Part shown: piece by piece, positions 1 through 11,759 of the stretch
Numbering within the stretch: the stretch's first letter is position 1
Layout of the letters: every line of letters begins with the position of its first letter
Assembly (NCBI GenBank): GCA_027919835.1
Contig: JANVFP010000001.1
Span: forward strand, 1,860,001 to 1,924,000
Reading direction: 5' to 3'
Source of the DNA: Lentinula raphanica
Lineage: Eukaryota; Basidiomycota; Agaricomycetes; Agaricales; Omphalotaceae
DNA: 64,000 nucleotides
The notes under the pieces: model-generated
What the model was told of the DNA's origin: nothing
The model's input: only the letters and a program-made list of their open reading frames with translations
Database searches by the model: none
Position numbers and translations under genes: made by a program

Positions 1-154
1 TCACAGTCGACTTTCTGCAGACTATGTAGGGAATCTGTATACGAACTTGTCTTCTCTTGCAATTCAACTACATACAGTACAATGATTGAATTTTGAAATG
101 AACATCTATAGTACAACATGATGGACTGTCCCCAATTGAATTATTTGACTGTTC

Positions 155-2538
155 TTACACATATTCGTTGTGCTCTATCTCTTCAACTGACTTTATATCT
201 TTCACACTGCCAGTCGCCGGTACGCCGGTTCCTCTCACTTCTTCTTCGCGTTCGCGATCAGCATCAATATAGCGCTGAGGTCTCTCCGTCTGATACGCCT
301 CCTTGCATCCGAGAACGAACACCAAACCTTGATTATCTCTGTACAGCTTGTCGATGTCTTCTAGGTGGCGGTTGGCGGTCTCGGGGTAGAATAACCAGAT
401 AAGCTAGTAGATGCTCATAGTGAGTATACGACCGAGATGAAGACTGAGATATAGACATACGGGAACAAAGGCTGCGTTGAAGATCATCCAAATCAGATAA
501 AACTTCCATCCCAGATTCTGAATACCCGTAGGTGTGATTTGCACAACGATATAGTTGGATATCCAGTTACTCCCAGTGGCCAACGCAGCTCCCTTGGTTC
601 GCATCGAGAGGGAGTTGATTTCTACTGGGTAAAGCCACGGAACGCCCTACAAAATTCAAATCCTAGGATCAACCCCGAGTCGGGAGTCAGTGAAAGGAGT
701 AATACTTACCTGCCAGCAAATCCCAAAGAAGACGTAATACACGAAGAAGAACGTTGTCGCCCCAGCTCCAAAACTCTGACCTCTTGTCGTAGTGCCATTG
801 GCTTGGGAGAGCAAGCCAGAAATCAGAGCATAACAAACAGCTTGTCCAGCTGCACCCCACATCATCATCTTGCGTCGACCAGCACGCTCGATGAGCCACT
901 ACGTCAATTTTTGAGCTTTGGTCTCAGGAAATGGGAGAGGAGAAGATCACGAACCAGTCCGATGAACGAGAATATCAGGTAGCTAACGGAGTTGCAGGCT
1001 GCCAATAGTCGTGACATTGTGTTCGAGAGACCGACTGAGTTCTGGAGCACAAGAGGGAGACTGTTGAGGCTAGAGTTCAGGGTCTGCGATCAGTTCATAC
1101 CAGATTCAAAGACTCACTAGTAACTTGTCACATTGATACCGACGAGCTGTTGCATCCACTGAGTACCTATCAGTAAAGAGAGAAGGTATGAGCCACGTTG
1201 ACGATCTCCTCAACCAATGCCGCCAAACGACTTACCCGATCCAAGTAACAAACGTTTGACCATCCCTGTGTTTCCTGTTTTACCTCTAAGGATAGCTCCC
1301 CAGCTCGGAGACTGCTCTCGCTCGATTCTCACAGCCTCGATGATCTCCAATTTTTGGTTTAAAATTTGCGGGGAATCAGCCGTAGCACCTTCGCCCTCGA
1401 GCGCGACTAGCACTGCCGTTCCTTCTGCCTCGCGTCCATGTGCAATCAACCATCGCGGGGATTCTGGTAGCCAGGGTACCGTGACGAGTAGGATTACAGA
1501 AAAGACGAGTTGGAATGCGATAGGGAATCGCCAGCTGATACTTCCTGACACGAAGCTGAGTCCGTATGTCATCCAATTGCTCAAAGAAAACCCAGCGATG
1601 TTCATGCTGAAGAAATGTAAAGTCAAGACGTTAGACACAACACATGAAGAAAGACCTCACATCATGGAGAAAACGATGAGGCCACCTCTCCAGGAAGCTT
1701 TCGCAGTCTCACTTTGCCATACAGGAGCAGTGGAAGTGTTCATCCTAAATGAAGAGGTCAAGTACTATTCCTTTTCGACGAGAAACATAGAACCGACGAA
1801 CCCATTGCCTACTCCTAAATATCATGATGAACAGAAACATCAGAGCTTATCCACAATTCAACGCAGACTCATTACCAGTTACGAGTCGTGCCACAATCAT
1901 ATGGGCGACAGTGAAAGCACTTGTCTGCAGAATGGCGCCTATGCTCATGATGATGACGCCAAATATCAACCATTTCTTGCGACCAAAGCGTTCAGCTGAT
2001 GATCAGGATGTCCATTAGTGTACCGTCAAGGGATGAAGATATCATGGTAAAAAGTTTATCTACCGAATACGATTGTGATCATTGCACCGGCGAAACTACG
2101 ATGAAATAGTGTCAGCATCAGAGTCTATGTTAGAGGTGTGAATGCAATGAACCATCCAATATCATAAAGGGACACGATGGTTCCTTGCAGTCCACTGTCT
2201 ATTCCCTCGTGTGTCAGCATTGAACGAGAAGGAGCTCCGCAGCCAGATATACCTGGATTCCCCATTGTCTCCAGAAAGCTATCTGTGACGATGATTCCAC
2301 CAAAGACACCTTGGTCGTAACCTGTAGAGACGTTCAGTGATGCTCCGTGGTTGTGTTATTGCGTCGTTTACCAAAGAGAGTCATGGCTGTCGTACATGCC
2401 ACCTAGTAGTACAAACGAGTCAAGGGTCAAGCTTCAAGAGTTGATTGAATCCTATGGACAATAACGTACCGCCACCCAGATATTGAGTGAAGCACCCGTC
2501 ATACCAAAGTATGGTTTCTTGGAATCTGTTGCCCCCAT
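155..2538 (-). CDS. MFS sugar transporter (hexose/lactose permease-like)
   Basis: Multi-exon membrane transporter of the major facilitator superfamily, predicted to import sugars by proton symport at the plasma membrane. The start codon is at 2538 (MGATDSKKPYFGM) and the stop at 155-157. Several short introns split it. Sugar-porter signatures are visible in order: YDQGVFGG in helix 1, ERFGRKKW in the loop between helices 2 and 3, PESPRWL before the central loop, WLIERAGRRK in the second half, GVPWLYPVEI, and PETANRHLEDID after the last helix. Motifs and hydrophobic segments are as expected of a 12-helix porter of about 520-540 residues, and I saw no break. The exact sugar cannot be read from sequence; the shape resembles fungal lactose/hexose permeases. 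Exon borders were not all traced. Confidence 0.85.
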
Positions 2539-3122
2539 GATCACAAATCGTCAAGAAACTAATAGAGGTCAAAGATGAATGGAGAGGAGGCGGATATAAA
2601 GAGCTCCAAGTGATGCAAGCTCAGGCTTAAATAGGTTACCATTCGCAGCGTTGAAGTCATCGTTTCTTTGAGCCGGATCTTGCGTGTAGGATGTAGGGGA
2701 AAAGAATTGTAGCAGGCCCCACATTCACCGGGGTATCGGGAGGTGGGAGGATGCGGGGTGTACGGGATGTGGGGTAATTCCTTCCGGGGAAACCCCGCAA
2801 CGTCGGACTCGCATTTCAGTGCGCAGTTGGACACAAACGACGAGATGAATCCAGGTAATTATGACCAAATCGTACAAGAGGATACGTATAAATAAGCCAC
2901 GCACGTATTGTAAGCCATTTCACCATTGTTGATGATATATGAGGAAGAGACGAAGATAAAACGTGAAACGAAGGGAAAAAAAGAGGGTAACTTGAGCGAG
3001 TAACTTAGAGCAAAATGTGGATGATGAGCCATAGGAAAGATCTTGTTGCATGAATAAAGAACCCACTAAGGTATAATGTAGCCAGAACGAAACGAAAAGG
3101 AAAGCCATAATCAAAGATATTA
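2539..3122. other. Intergenic: transporter promoter and kinase 3' region
   Basis: Both flanking genes are on the minus strand, so this stretch holds the 3' untranslated end of the kinase gene and the transporter promoter. Apart from the TATA candidate I see no gene in it. Confidence 0.6.
2626..2633 (-). promoter_or_regulatory. Candidate TATA box of the sugar transporter
   Basis: The minus strand reads TATTTAAG about 90 bases upstream of the transporter start codon, a typical spacing for a fungal TATA element. It is supported only by motif and position. Confidence 0.35.
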
Positions 3123-6100
3123 TCATAACTTGAGCTCTGTCAACACCCGTCTTGCAAGCATTTGATATTGCCAACCATCCCCACTCGCTCGACGGAACTG
3201 GATTCCGTGTAACGGCAACCAAGGAACCTGTTCCCGAAGATCGATCAACACATATTGGAACGAGACACCAGGTGCACTCACTTTTACAATATTGATCTCA
3301 AACCGAACACTCATGGAATGATTGCCCATCGTCTCGAACACTTCACGATCCACCTGACCAGTGGGCATGGGACTAGGACTACGCGGAGGTACAGGATGAC
3401 CGAAATCGCGGGGTATAGGAGGAAGAACTTTGCTTTTAGTTGAGCCGGAAGGTGAGTTGGGTGTCATAGGCGCCGGCGCATCGATTTCGAATGAAGGCGT
3501 CCCCGGGGTTCCGTTGATCGTAGCAGTCGGTGTAGCAGCAGCGTCACCTTCAGTAGCGGTATGATTTTGCGAAACGTTGAAGAAGGAGGAAGATCCGGTA
3601 CTTGGCGTAGCTGTCAGAGTTGTTACTCCCGATGGCCGACCCGGATGTTCCCTTTCTTTATCCATCGATGCATCTCTATCCCTGATACTTCTACTTCGAA
3701 TGCTAAAAGATAGCTTTGAAGACTTCTTCTTGATAATTGGTCGAGGTGTAGATGGCTCCCCAGAGCCAGAGGACATCTGCTGATGGTGATGGTGTTGCCG
3801 GTATCCAGGGGTAGTAGGTTCAACGGAGGAGATATCGATTGACGGCAAGTGAATGCATTCGAATCCACCTTTTGTTTCTCGGTATTGCACTTGCATGCGG
3901 TCGAGTACTCGTCGAATATCGGCTTTGATTACTGGAGGAGATTTGGTAGAGGTAGTCGCCACACTAGAGATACAAGAACCTCATTAATCCCTAAAAAGCC
4001 TGGGATAGAATGTATCACATACCTGAATAATCCTTTCAAGAAGATGGGCTTAGCATGTCGATCATCTTCAGCCTCAGTATCAGTACCATGTTCTTCTCCT
4101 GAAGTCATGCCGCCTGTCTCTCTTTCTTTTTCTGCTTGAGCCTCCTGAGCCTCCTCTGTCTCATCCTCCTCAGTGGTTCTGGAGAACAGCCTTTCTGCCA
4201 AAGGTCGCGGCATACCACTTTGACCGGTTGACGGTCGCCTGTGTCGTCCCAGTGTGCCACCGACAATACCTGCGCCAGACAACAGCGCACCACCAGTGCT
4301 ACTACGTCTTTCATGTCTTGACCTAGAGCCTGAGGGATCGAAGATCGTTGCCGCCCTTCGGTGGGAACTTGAGAAAGGTTGACTTTGACTATGAGATATA
4401 GGTTTCGGCGATAGCGGTTCATTTGGTGAAGAAAGAGGCGTGTTCTCCTTGCCTTCCCTCGTCCCGTTCTCTCCCGACTTTTCGTCGATGGAGGCAACCT
4501 TCTCTTTCTCTGACCAAGTCTTCTCTCCCGAAGCCACGGTCGCAGCAGTACGTTGCGTTTCAACACTCTTCTTCTCATTGTCAGCACTAGGACGTGGGCT
4601 GGGGGAAGTTAATCCACCAAGTAACGTTCCTTTACGCCCGTGATGTCTCCGTTCATCACCCTTACCCACGAGCATACTTCCGAATTTGCGGACGAGAGTA
4701 GCTCCAGTGGCAAGAGGAGATGTTGGCGAGTATCCATGCTCCTTGTCCTTGTCTTCCTCCCTCTGGCGTTCTCGTTCAGCAAAGCTTGTAACTTCCGGTC
4801 CAGCGGTATGAGGTAGCTGTGGAGCCCTAGTGCTATCTGGTGACGCAGATGCGTCCACCGCAAGTCTGTCTCGTCCGGCGGCCGTGACGGGCGATAACTT
4901 GGCTGGTGGCGAAGCTGGTTTTTCTCCCAACTCGTCCACCGGTGCAGGAGGATTGAACATCCCGCCCCAACCTCGGCCGACAGTGGCATTTGTAGACGTC
5001 ACCGGTCTCTGACTCAAACTGTGACTCCGTCTGTGCGTACTAGCTGGCGGAGCTCTTGGCAACGTGCTCACTGCACCGGCACCAGATTTCTTACCAGGTT
5101 CGGTTTCAGCGCGTACGGACGCCGGGGAGGGTGCAGGAAGACCCAGATCACGGGCACGCGGCTGAGGTCCTTGTTGGAAGGCCGCCTGGAAAGAGGGAGA
5201 TGTAGGCGAAGGTGCGGCGTTGTTGTTCGTGTCGTACGACATGCCAGAGTAGTGGGAAGTTTCGGGTGCAGGGAGCCGAGGAAGAGGCATACTGTAGTCT
5301 GCCTTGGTATTGGCAGAGGGTGGAGCCGCTATGATTGGTACTGGAGGAGAGGCAGGCAGAGGAGCAGTGAACTGTTCTCTTCTTTCCGGAACAGGAGAAG
5401 GCACACCAGCTGGTGCTGGTGGCGAAGAACCATTGACGCCATTCGTAGCACCGTTGATAGCTCTATGATCTGCAATGCTCAATTGACTACTAGCGAATGC
5501 GCCGGGGCCATAGACTTTCTCTCTTTCCATCTTCTCGCGAGCCAGGAAATACATACTGATAAGGGGATGGAAGCCTTTCGTTGGGTCAATCGGTTCGCCT
5601 TTTGAATCCACCAGAGCACCGCCATGAGAGATAAGCTGTGACTGAGATTGAGGAGGAGATGATGATGAAAACGGGTTGCTTGACGAGGAAGGGGATGTCG
5701 AGGGAGAGAACAGTTTTCTCCGATAGTAGTCGAAGCCCGAGAAACGTTTAGATTTCTTATTGGGTGTAGGAGGTTCGGTGCGTGAGCTGTATGATGTTCC
5801 GCCGTCACTTGTGTACGAGACGGCAAGACTGGAGTTAGACATGGCCTCTCCCCATTTTGAACCATTCACAGAGCCACCTCGTTTGCGTTCCCAGTACTGG
5901 ACGGCCTTGATATACGCGTCACTCTCAAGCACAGCAATCAGCTTCCTTTCTATCTCATCATCGGAACCGAATTCGAAGCCTTTCATGCCATGGATCACTT
6001 GGCGGTCAAGCTCGTCGGCGCGCAAAGGCTCGCGATGGAGAAGAAAGTTTTCAGGTGGACCAGAATGACCGCGGATCATCCAGGGATGCGATAGGATTTC

Positions 6101-7416
6101 CGAAAGTGGTGCACGCAAAGCAGGATTTGTGACAAGCATGCGGGAAAGCAGATGCTTGCATTCTAAACGAATACCAAAGTTGAGTTTGACACCATCTATG
6201 ACCGCAGTTTCGAACTTACCGGCACTCAGCCATACTGGGTATTCCACCAAACCTCTCTTTATCTTCGCATGAAGCGCAGGCATGCTTTGATCATCGAAAG
6301 GTACTTTTCCGCAGACGAGGACATATAACACAACCCCAAAACTCCAGACGTCGACCTCTGGACCAGTGTAAACTTTGGCGTTGAGTAATTCTGGGGCAGC
6401 GAAGTACAGAGATCCACAGAAAGTGGCAAGGTGGTTGCCAGGATCATATAGATTAGAGAGTCCAAAATCAATAATTTTGATATTTCCAGTTTGGGAGATG
6501 AGGATGTTTTCGATTTTCAGATCTAGTGACCAACGTCAGAATGGAGATAATCAAGGCACCCCTTCCACCCGGTGCCACTCACCTCTGTGAACGACATTGT
6601 TGCGATGACAGTAGTCCAGAGCGCTTCCTATCTGCCTCGCAAATTTTCTGGCCACTCGTTCCCTCAATCGGCCGTGGCTAATGATATAATCTAACATCTG
6701 ACCGCCGTTGACGTACTCGGAGACCATGTAATAGTGGTGCTGATGAACAATCATCTCACGCATACCGCAAATATACGGATGATGAAGGAGCATGGATAAA
6801 GCAGCTTCGCGGAGTGTGCGTATTTCCTTGGAAGCGTCTTTAGAGGCTTGACGGGCAACAGCGTCCGATGTTGCTCCGCTCGTAGGGGGCGCGCTAGGAT
6901 TAACCCGGGGAAGAATTTTGACGGCAAGCTAGAGAGAAGATAAGATGTTCAAGCTCAAGAACCCAAGTATCAGATAATAATTACCTGTTCTCCAGTAATA
7001 TTATGAGTAGCAAGCTTGACTTTTCCCATACTACCAGCACCGAGCGTCTTACTGAGTGTGTAATCACCCAGTATTCTATTCGAACGACTTGTCCTGCTCG
7101 ATGACGCATGCCGTCTTTCTCTATCCCTGTCACGATCTCTATCTCTGTCCCTCTCGGTTGTTCTATCGTCGGCTGCAGGACTCGGAACTGCTGCGCTGGC
7201 ACTAAATGCCTGAGGAGGCATAGAGACAGGCCTCGGCCTCGTTGACGTCGTAAGTCGTGGTTGAGGCTGTGGTTGATGGCCAGGCTGAGTTTGAGAGATG
7301 GGCATATCGTATTCAAATCCACCAGGTACTATCCCACCGTGCGATGGAGTTGTTGCGCCGTCCTCGTATTGATTAAGTTGGTTTGCTAAAGATTTGGGGT
7401 ATGCTACTGTTGCCAT
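3123..7416 (-). CDS. kin1: KIN1/MARK-type serine/threonine protein kinase
   Basis: Long kinase of the Kin1/Par-1/MARK family, which in fungi acts at the cell cortex in polarity and exocytosis. Start at 7416 ([10 protein letters not shown]), stop at 3123-3125. The N-terminus is disordered with an Arg-Asp repeat near residues 88-100. The kinase domain begins near residue 117: glycine loop [11 protein letters not shown] (about 126-136), LAVKIL lysine, VVHRDLKIEN catalytic loop across an intron, DFGLSN, then the APE-like FAAPELLN. A long Ser/Pro-rich linker of several hundred residues follows. The C-terminus (LPLHGIQF...[11 protein letters not shown]) matches the KA1 membrane-binding domain typical of Kin1. 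Introns lie at about 3961-4020, 6155-6220, 6520-6580 and 6930-6985. The symbol rests on the kinase plus KA1 architecture. Confidence 0.88.
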
Positions 7417-8312
7417 AAAGCAGCAGGTCGAGGTGAATAATTGTCCGTGTTGTCAAACTCGTGAAATACAGGTCTGAGCGAAATTTCGTCGAAGTCGTCA
7501 GAGGAGGATGTGCCCTGTGTTGAATGGGAGGTGAAAAGCAGAGAGAGAGAGAGTCAAGAAGCCTCCGTTGAAAGAGAAAAAGAAAGATTGCAGGTAGAGT
7601 ACGATGGAGGAAAGGTAGATGGATGTGAACGCCGGACACGGCGCTCAGTTGTGGAGGAAAACAAACAGTAAGAGCGTGAGAAAATCAATTCAGATTTGAT
7701 AATTGAAGGCAAGTAAGCAATTTTATCGCATTCACTTCGACTCCCAAGTGCGGCCTCAGCGAGCCTCAGCGCTCTGATGTGTTCTCGTTGCACAGAGTTG
7801 CGCAGCTGTCAAGGTCGCAACTTTACACCTCATTTCGTCAGTCTACAACACGATCGAACGATAAATATGCTTCCGCAATCCGAGCAGACAGTGGTCTGTA
7901 GCAACCGGGCAGTGTGTAAATAGAATACATTATAATCAACCTACGCTTGCCCTCATACCATAGGCAAGAAAGAGATACAGACGCAGAGGAAGGACCTCCA
8001 AAGACTCCAACATCCATCATGAGCTTTTAGTTGTTTGCTCCCCAACCACAGGCAACCATTTTACCGGATGCATGTTGTACATCGGCCAAGCAGGCAGGAC
8101 AATCTGACGTTCAACGAGTCGTCCCATATACGGAAGGTTTGGTCATTCCGGTATGCAAAGCCCGGTATAGGCATAGTAGGTACAGCCCATTCGAGGATTG
8201 GCATGGAGACAGACGCGTGATAGCAGACAGTCGAAACGAGGTTATGATAGGATCCAATTGACCGGGAAGTCGAACAAAGTGGCAGCGAGTGTTTGAGATA
8301 CAGTGGAAATCA
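7417..8312. other. Kinase 5' region, no gene recognised
   Basis: This contains the kinase promoter and 5' untranslated region, with a GA-rich stretch around 7535-7600, and then unassigned sequence. Open frames here are short and share no recognisable motif. Confidence 0.5.
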
Positions 8313-8791
8313 TCACGATGAAGACAAAAGATGCGGCAAAGAACAGTTGAGCAAAATCACTGTAATGAGGAAGTAGTGATATCGACTCACCACACACAGC
8401 ACAACCGTCGAAGTGCCCAAAAGCATGAAAGATAGTTTCAGTGATTGAAGAGCAAATCCAAGGACAAAGGACAATGCCTGTGTACAGATGTTTGCATGAA
8501 GACCAAGCAAGGGGATATGAAACGAACGCACTGTGAAGAAGAATAGCCATATTCGAGAGATTTCTTCTACGCGTTGTTGACCGACAAAGTCCTGATGTAG
8601 GCATTGGTCGGAGACGAAGCAGATAGGAAAAGCAGGAAGTCGTCGAGTGCACCGAATTCAGATCGAAACAGCGAATGGATATTAGGAAGCGAGTTTAAAA
8701 GGGATGAGATTAGTGTCTACAATGATTTCACGCATCGGCCATAAACACGTACAATTTTGCCTTCAAAGTAGTCCTGGACTGCACTGCTCAT
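8313..8791 (-). CDS. Possible small membrane protein (hypothetical)
   Basis: Tentative two-exon gene. A start at 8791 opens a 13-codon exon (MSSAVQDYFEGKI) that ends in a perfect GTACGT donor. An acceptor (acatcag) at about 8600 restores the frame into a hydrophobic exon containing FHIPLLGLHANICTQALSF and a run of Leu/Val/Phe residues typical of membrane helices. The end is uncertain: it may stop at 8313, or splice again and stop near 8241. I do not recognise the family. The left end of the mobile block lies about 50 bases upstream of this start codon, so its promoter would now be split. Confidence 0.35.
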
Positions 8792-8836
8792 ACTGAACGA
8801 TTTCCAATAGAGCTCTTCCTTCGAATTAGATCTTGG

Positions 8837-8842
8837 ATCAGG
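8837..8842. repeat. Target-site duplication, left copy (ATCAGG)
   Basis: ATCAGG directly precedes the outer left end of the mobile block. The same six bases follow the outer right end at 40169-40174. No such duplication separates the two tandem copies. Confidence 0.85.
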
Positions 8843-8926
8843 TATGACAGCAATTCTGGGACAAAAATAGTATCCGAACTTATTTATGACAGCAATTCTG
8901 GGACAAAAATAGTATCCGAACTTATT
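8843..8926. repeat. Left terminal repeat, present as two 42-bp units
   Basis: The left terminus begins TATGACAGCAATTCTGGGAC. Reverse-complemented, the right end reads TATGACAGCTATTTTGGGAC, an 18 of 20 match. In copy 1 the first 42 bases (8843-8884) are repeated exactly once more (8885-8926) before unique element sequence starts. Copy 2 keeps only the last six bases of this unit. Confidence 0.85.
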
Positions 8927-9410
8927 GCGATCAGATTTATAAGATGCCACTTTATATTCTCGACTTCGGACTTCCATGAATGCAATATGACTTCCAGGCA
9001 TGACTTTTGTGAATGAGACATTGACTTTAGTATTGCTTATTGACATGTACTTTACACGGCTACATAAGCACTGATACATTGAGGCATTACACTTGATATT
9101 GAAGACTTTTGGTGACTGCTCGTTCATTGATTGAAACAACAAATTCACGAGCAGTTGAAAGGAGATGACTTCGACTTGCACCAATTGAACTCATACATAT
9201 CCGCGCCTTGTCCGTAATTGGTACCGCTTCCGGCTTCATCGGTATCCGCCTTCGGCATCCCTTTTTGGCTTCCGCATACGATTTCCCTTTTTGGCTTCCG
9301 TTATCGGTATAGTGCTAATCAGAAAGCTGAGAATATGATATGATAAATTCTGAAATCTCTAAGAATTCTCAACATTTGGAACATTGGAGGGGAAGACATT
9401 TGAGGACACA
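8927..9410. other. Left subterminal region of element, copy 1
   Basis: Non-coding as far as I can see. It includes a short repeat of ctttttggcttccg (two units near 9260-9300) and the probable promoter of gene A. The matching region of copy 2 is 26104-26593. Confidence 0.5.
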
Positions 9411-11471
9411 ATGTACGACCCCGTCGTTGGTAAGCGATGCATGTGGGGCGTGAGAAATCATTAGCAACGACGGGCATCGTTTCTTGCAACATGCATCACT
9501 CTCAGCCTGCATTCAACAACCAGCACCATCCATCCCATCCGGCCGCTCACGACTCTAATAGCCGACAAGAAAGCACTCAGGGCACTCAAGACCCGCTTCT
9601 AGGAACCGGCTGGACCACTGATCACCCTGAGGTTGCTGCAATGGATGGTGACAGCGCTTTCAACGCTGCGGCGTACTCCAACGCCGTATCGACGTATCAA
9701 GACGGTCCGACCGAACGGCCTTGGAGATCTACAGAGGAATATAACGTGAATGCGGCACGAATTGATATAGGATCGAGGCTGAATAGTGCGTTGAGGTTTC
9801 TTGTTATGTTGTGATGTAATGTTAATGAATTATTGTGTTGATAGATATCATATTGTACTTAGCTCTTACTCTCCATGCTCAGGAATCTCCCTCGTTGATA
9901 TATGAGCTGGTGATCCAGCCAAAAGCCGAGACCGTCATCACACAAAACGGCGTTCCTACGATCAGCGCGATTTCCGCGATTTCACTGGTTGCGGGGGTCA
10001 AACTTCCGGAAGCGTTCCGCGAAGCGTTCAAGAACGACGCAACGGCTCTTGCAACCGCCCGCGATATGCCACGAATGTCAAAACCGGTCAACTCTTTGTT
10101 TGAGTTTCGTCAGTTCCCGCCCGCATTAGAGATCTTGACCAGTCCTACCTCAAATTATCAACTTCAGTCGATTGTTGAGAACCCAGAGGAAATCTTGAGC
10201 CGCCCACGAATGCTGAAGTTTGTGCTGATTCTATTACAACCGGTGAGCTTGCTGACAGCTGATCCTAACAACCTTTGTATTGAATGCATTTCAGTATTCG
10301 ATTTCTCAGAATACCGGACCAACGTATTCCTCGGCGGGCCAATCTCCTTACTCGGTACCTCAGCCTGCGACGCCTGCGTACTCTTCGTCCGCTAACGCAT
10401 GGTCGGTCGATTCTCTGTCTGCTAACACGTGGTTGGCTGACGGCGCGTGGTCGTCCGATTCTTCATCTGCTAACGCGTTGTCCGATCCTTCGTCTGCTAA
10501 CGCGATGTCTGATCCTTCGTCTGCTAACGCGATGTCCGATCCTTCGTCTGCTAACGCGATGTCCAATCCTTCGTCTGCTGACGCGATGTCCGATAACGCG
10601 TGGTCGTCCGATTCGTCGTCTGCTAACGCGTGGTCTACTAACGCTTGGTCTGTACAAGGTGATACGTCTTTTGAGGAGACGAATAGATCTGCTCCGATGC
10701 CGTATCCATACTCGACGCTGGAAAACTTGTCTGTCCAGGAAGACCCTTCTGAACCACAGGGAAACCCTTCTGAGTTACAGGAAGGCGCATTGCCGACGTC
10801 TTCACATGAGGTAGTACCGGATGAGATGCTCTCTCAGCCTGCGGAATCTTCTAATGCTCATGGTCCCTCGTCGGCGCCCGTTCGTGCGTGGAATATTGAT
10901 CACGCTTGCGAACTTTTACAGATCAGTAAACCTCATGGAACCACGTATTCGACTGAATGGTTGTCAGTCGTCGTACAAGACTGGCATCGAATCAGATCAC
11001 TTATCTTTGGCATGGGGTATAAAGAAAGAAAGGGCGATAAAGACCTGTCTGAACAGTTTTATCAATGGGAGGACGGGATGATCGATTCGTTCGAGACCAT
11101 CCTCAAACGAGTGAATTGGACTAAGGAGGAATACATGGCTAAAACCAATCTGTTTCTTTGGGCTAACAAGATTGCTGCTGAGAAAATGTGGGATCCCAAC
11201 GTGATTGAGCCTGCTGACCCAGGTACGTCAACTGCTTTTGTAATGTGAAAATTTCTAACTAGCATTATCAGTTCAAAGGCAGAATTATCAAGAGGCCGTT
11301 GATACCTGGCAACTAATCGTCGACTTTTTCCAGAATACGTCCTCCCAATACTCTGGTTATCCAGAATTGTTGCCAGAGGACTCGCCGGATGCCAGGCTGG
11401 CAAGCTTGACCCGATCTCGTATGAAGCACCATCGAAGAATGATCATGGACTGCCTTGTTGACCGTCCTTAG
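9411..11471 (+). CDS. Element gene A, unknown protein (copy 1)
   Basis: Unrecognised protein of about 615 residues. My exon model is 9411-9429, 9465-9785, 9863-10242, 10295-11222 and 11272-11471; the summed length is a multiple of three and all borders are GT-AG. The first 35-base intron is short, so translation might instead begin at 9491. The N-terminus is His/Asn/Gln-rich. The middle carries 9-residue repeats of the type DPSSANAMS, encoded by near-perfect 27-bp tandem units at about 10477-10590, within a Ser/Ala/Trp-rich stretch. The C-terminal third looks folded, with motifs such as WNIDHACELLQI and LFLWANKIAAEKMW. No catalytic motif is evident. It is the leftmost gene of the element and is preserved in both copies, which suggests a role for the element. 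Confidence 0.65.
10477..10590 (+). repeat. 27-bp tandem repeats inside gene A
   Basis: About four units encoding variants of the 9-residue motif DPSSANAMS. They stay in frame and also keep two other frames open, which produces misleading alternative frames on both strands. The same array is at about 27660-27773 in copy 2. Confidence 0.8.
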
Positions 11472-11759
11472 CTTCTTTTTTCCATGTTTGCTGTTTGTGC
11501 TGTCTGACCATGCTTTTAGTTATGAAATCTGCTCTTGCTATAATTGAACCACTTACTCGATCCCATGTATCATAATAAATCGGATCTATGCTTTTTATGA
11601 CAATCTTGTGCGCGAACGAAATGAGACATTATCAAACCCATAACCCACCACTGTGAATATTTGTCGGACTTGATTAATACAATCTCAATTTCCCATTACA
11701 ACAAGTTGTGTTCAAGATCATACAGAGGGAATACAAGACGATACGGTAATACAAAATGG

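Noticed and set aside
8717..9184. Minus-strand frame of 155 codons crossing the left end of the mobile block
   Set aside because: It spans the host/transposon border and contains a duplicated 13-residue segment that is simply the translation of the 42-bp terminal duplication. It is a chance fusion frame.
10284..10814. Arg/Leu-rich and Ala-Asp-Glu-rich frames overlapping gene A
   Set aside because: Out-of-frame readings of the 27-bp minisatellite; the gene A frame alone connects to both neighbouring exons by good splice sites.
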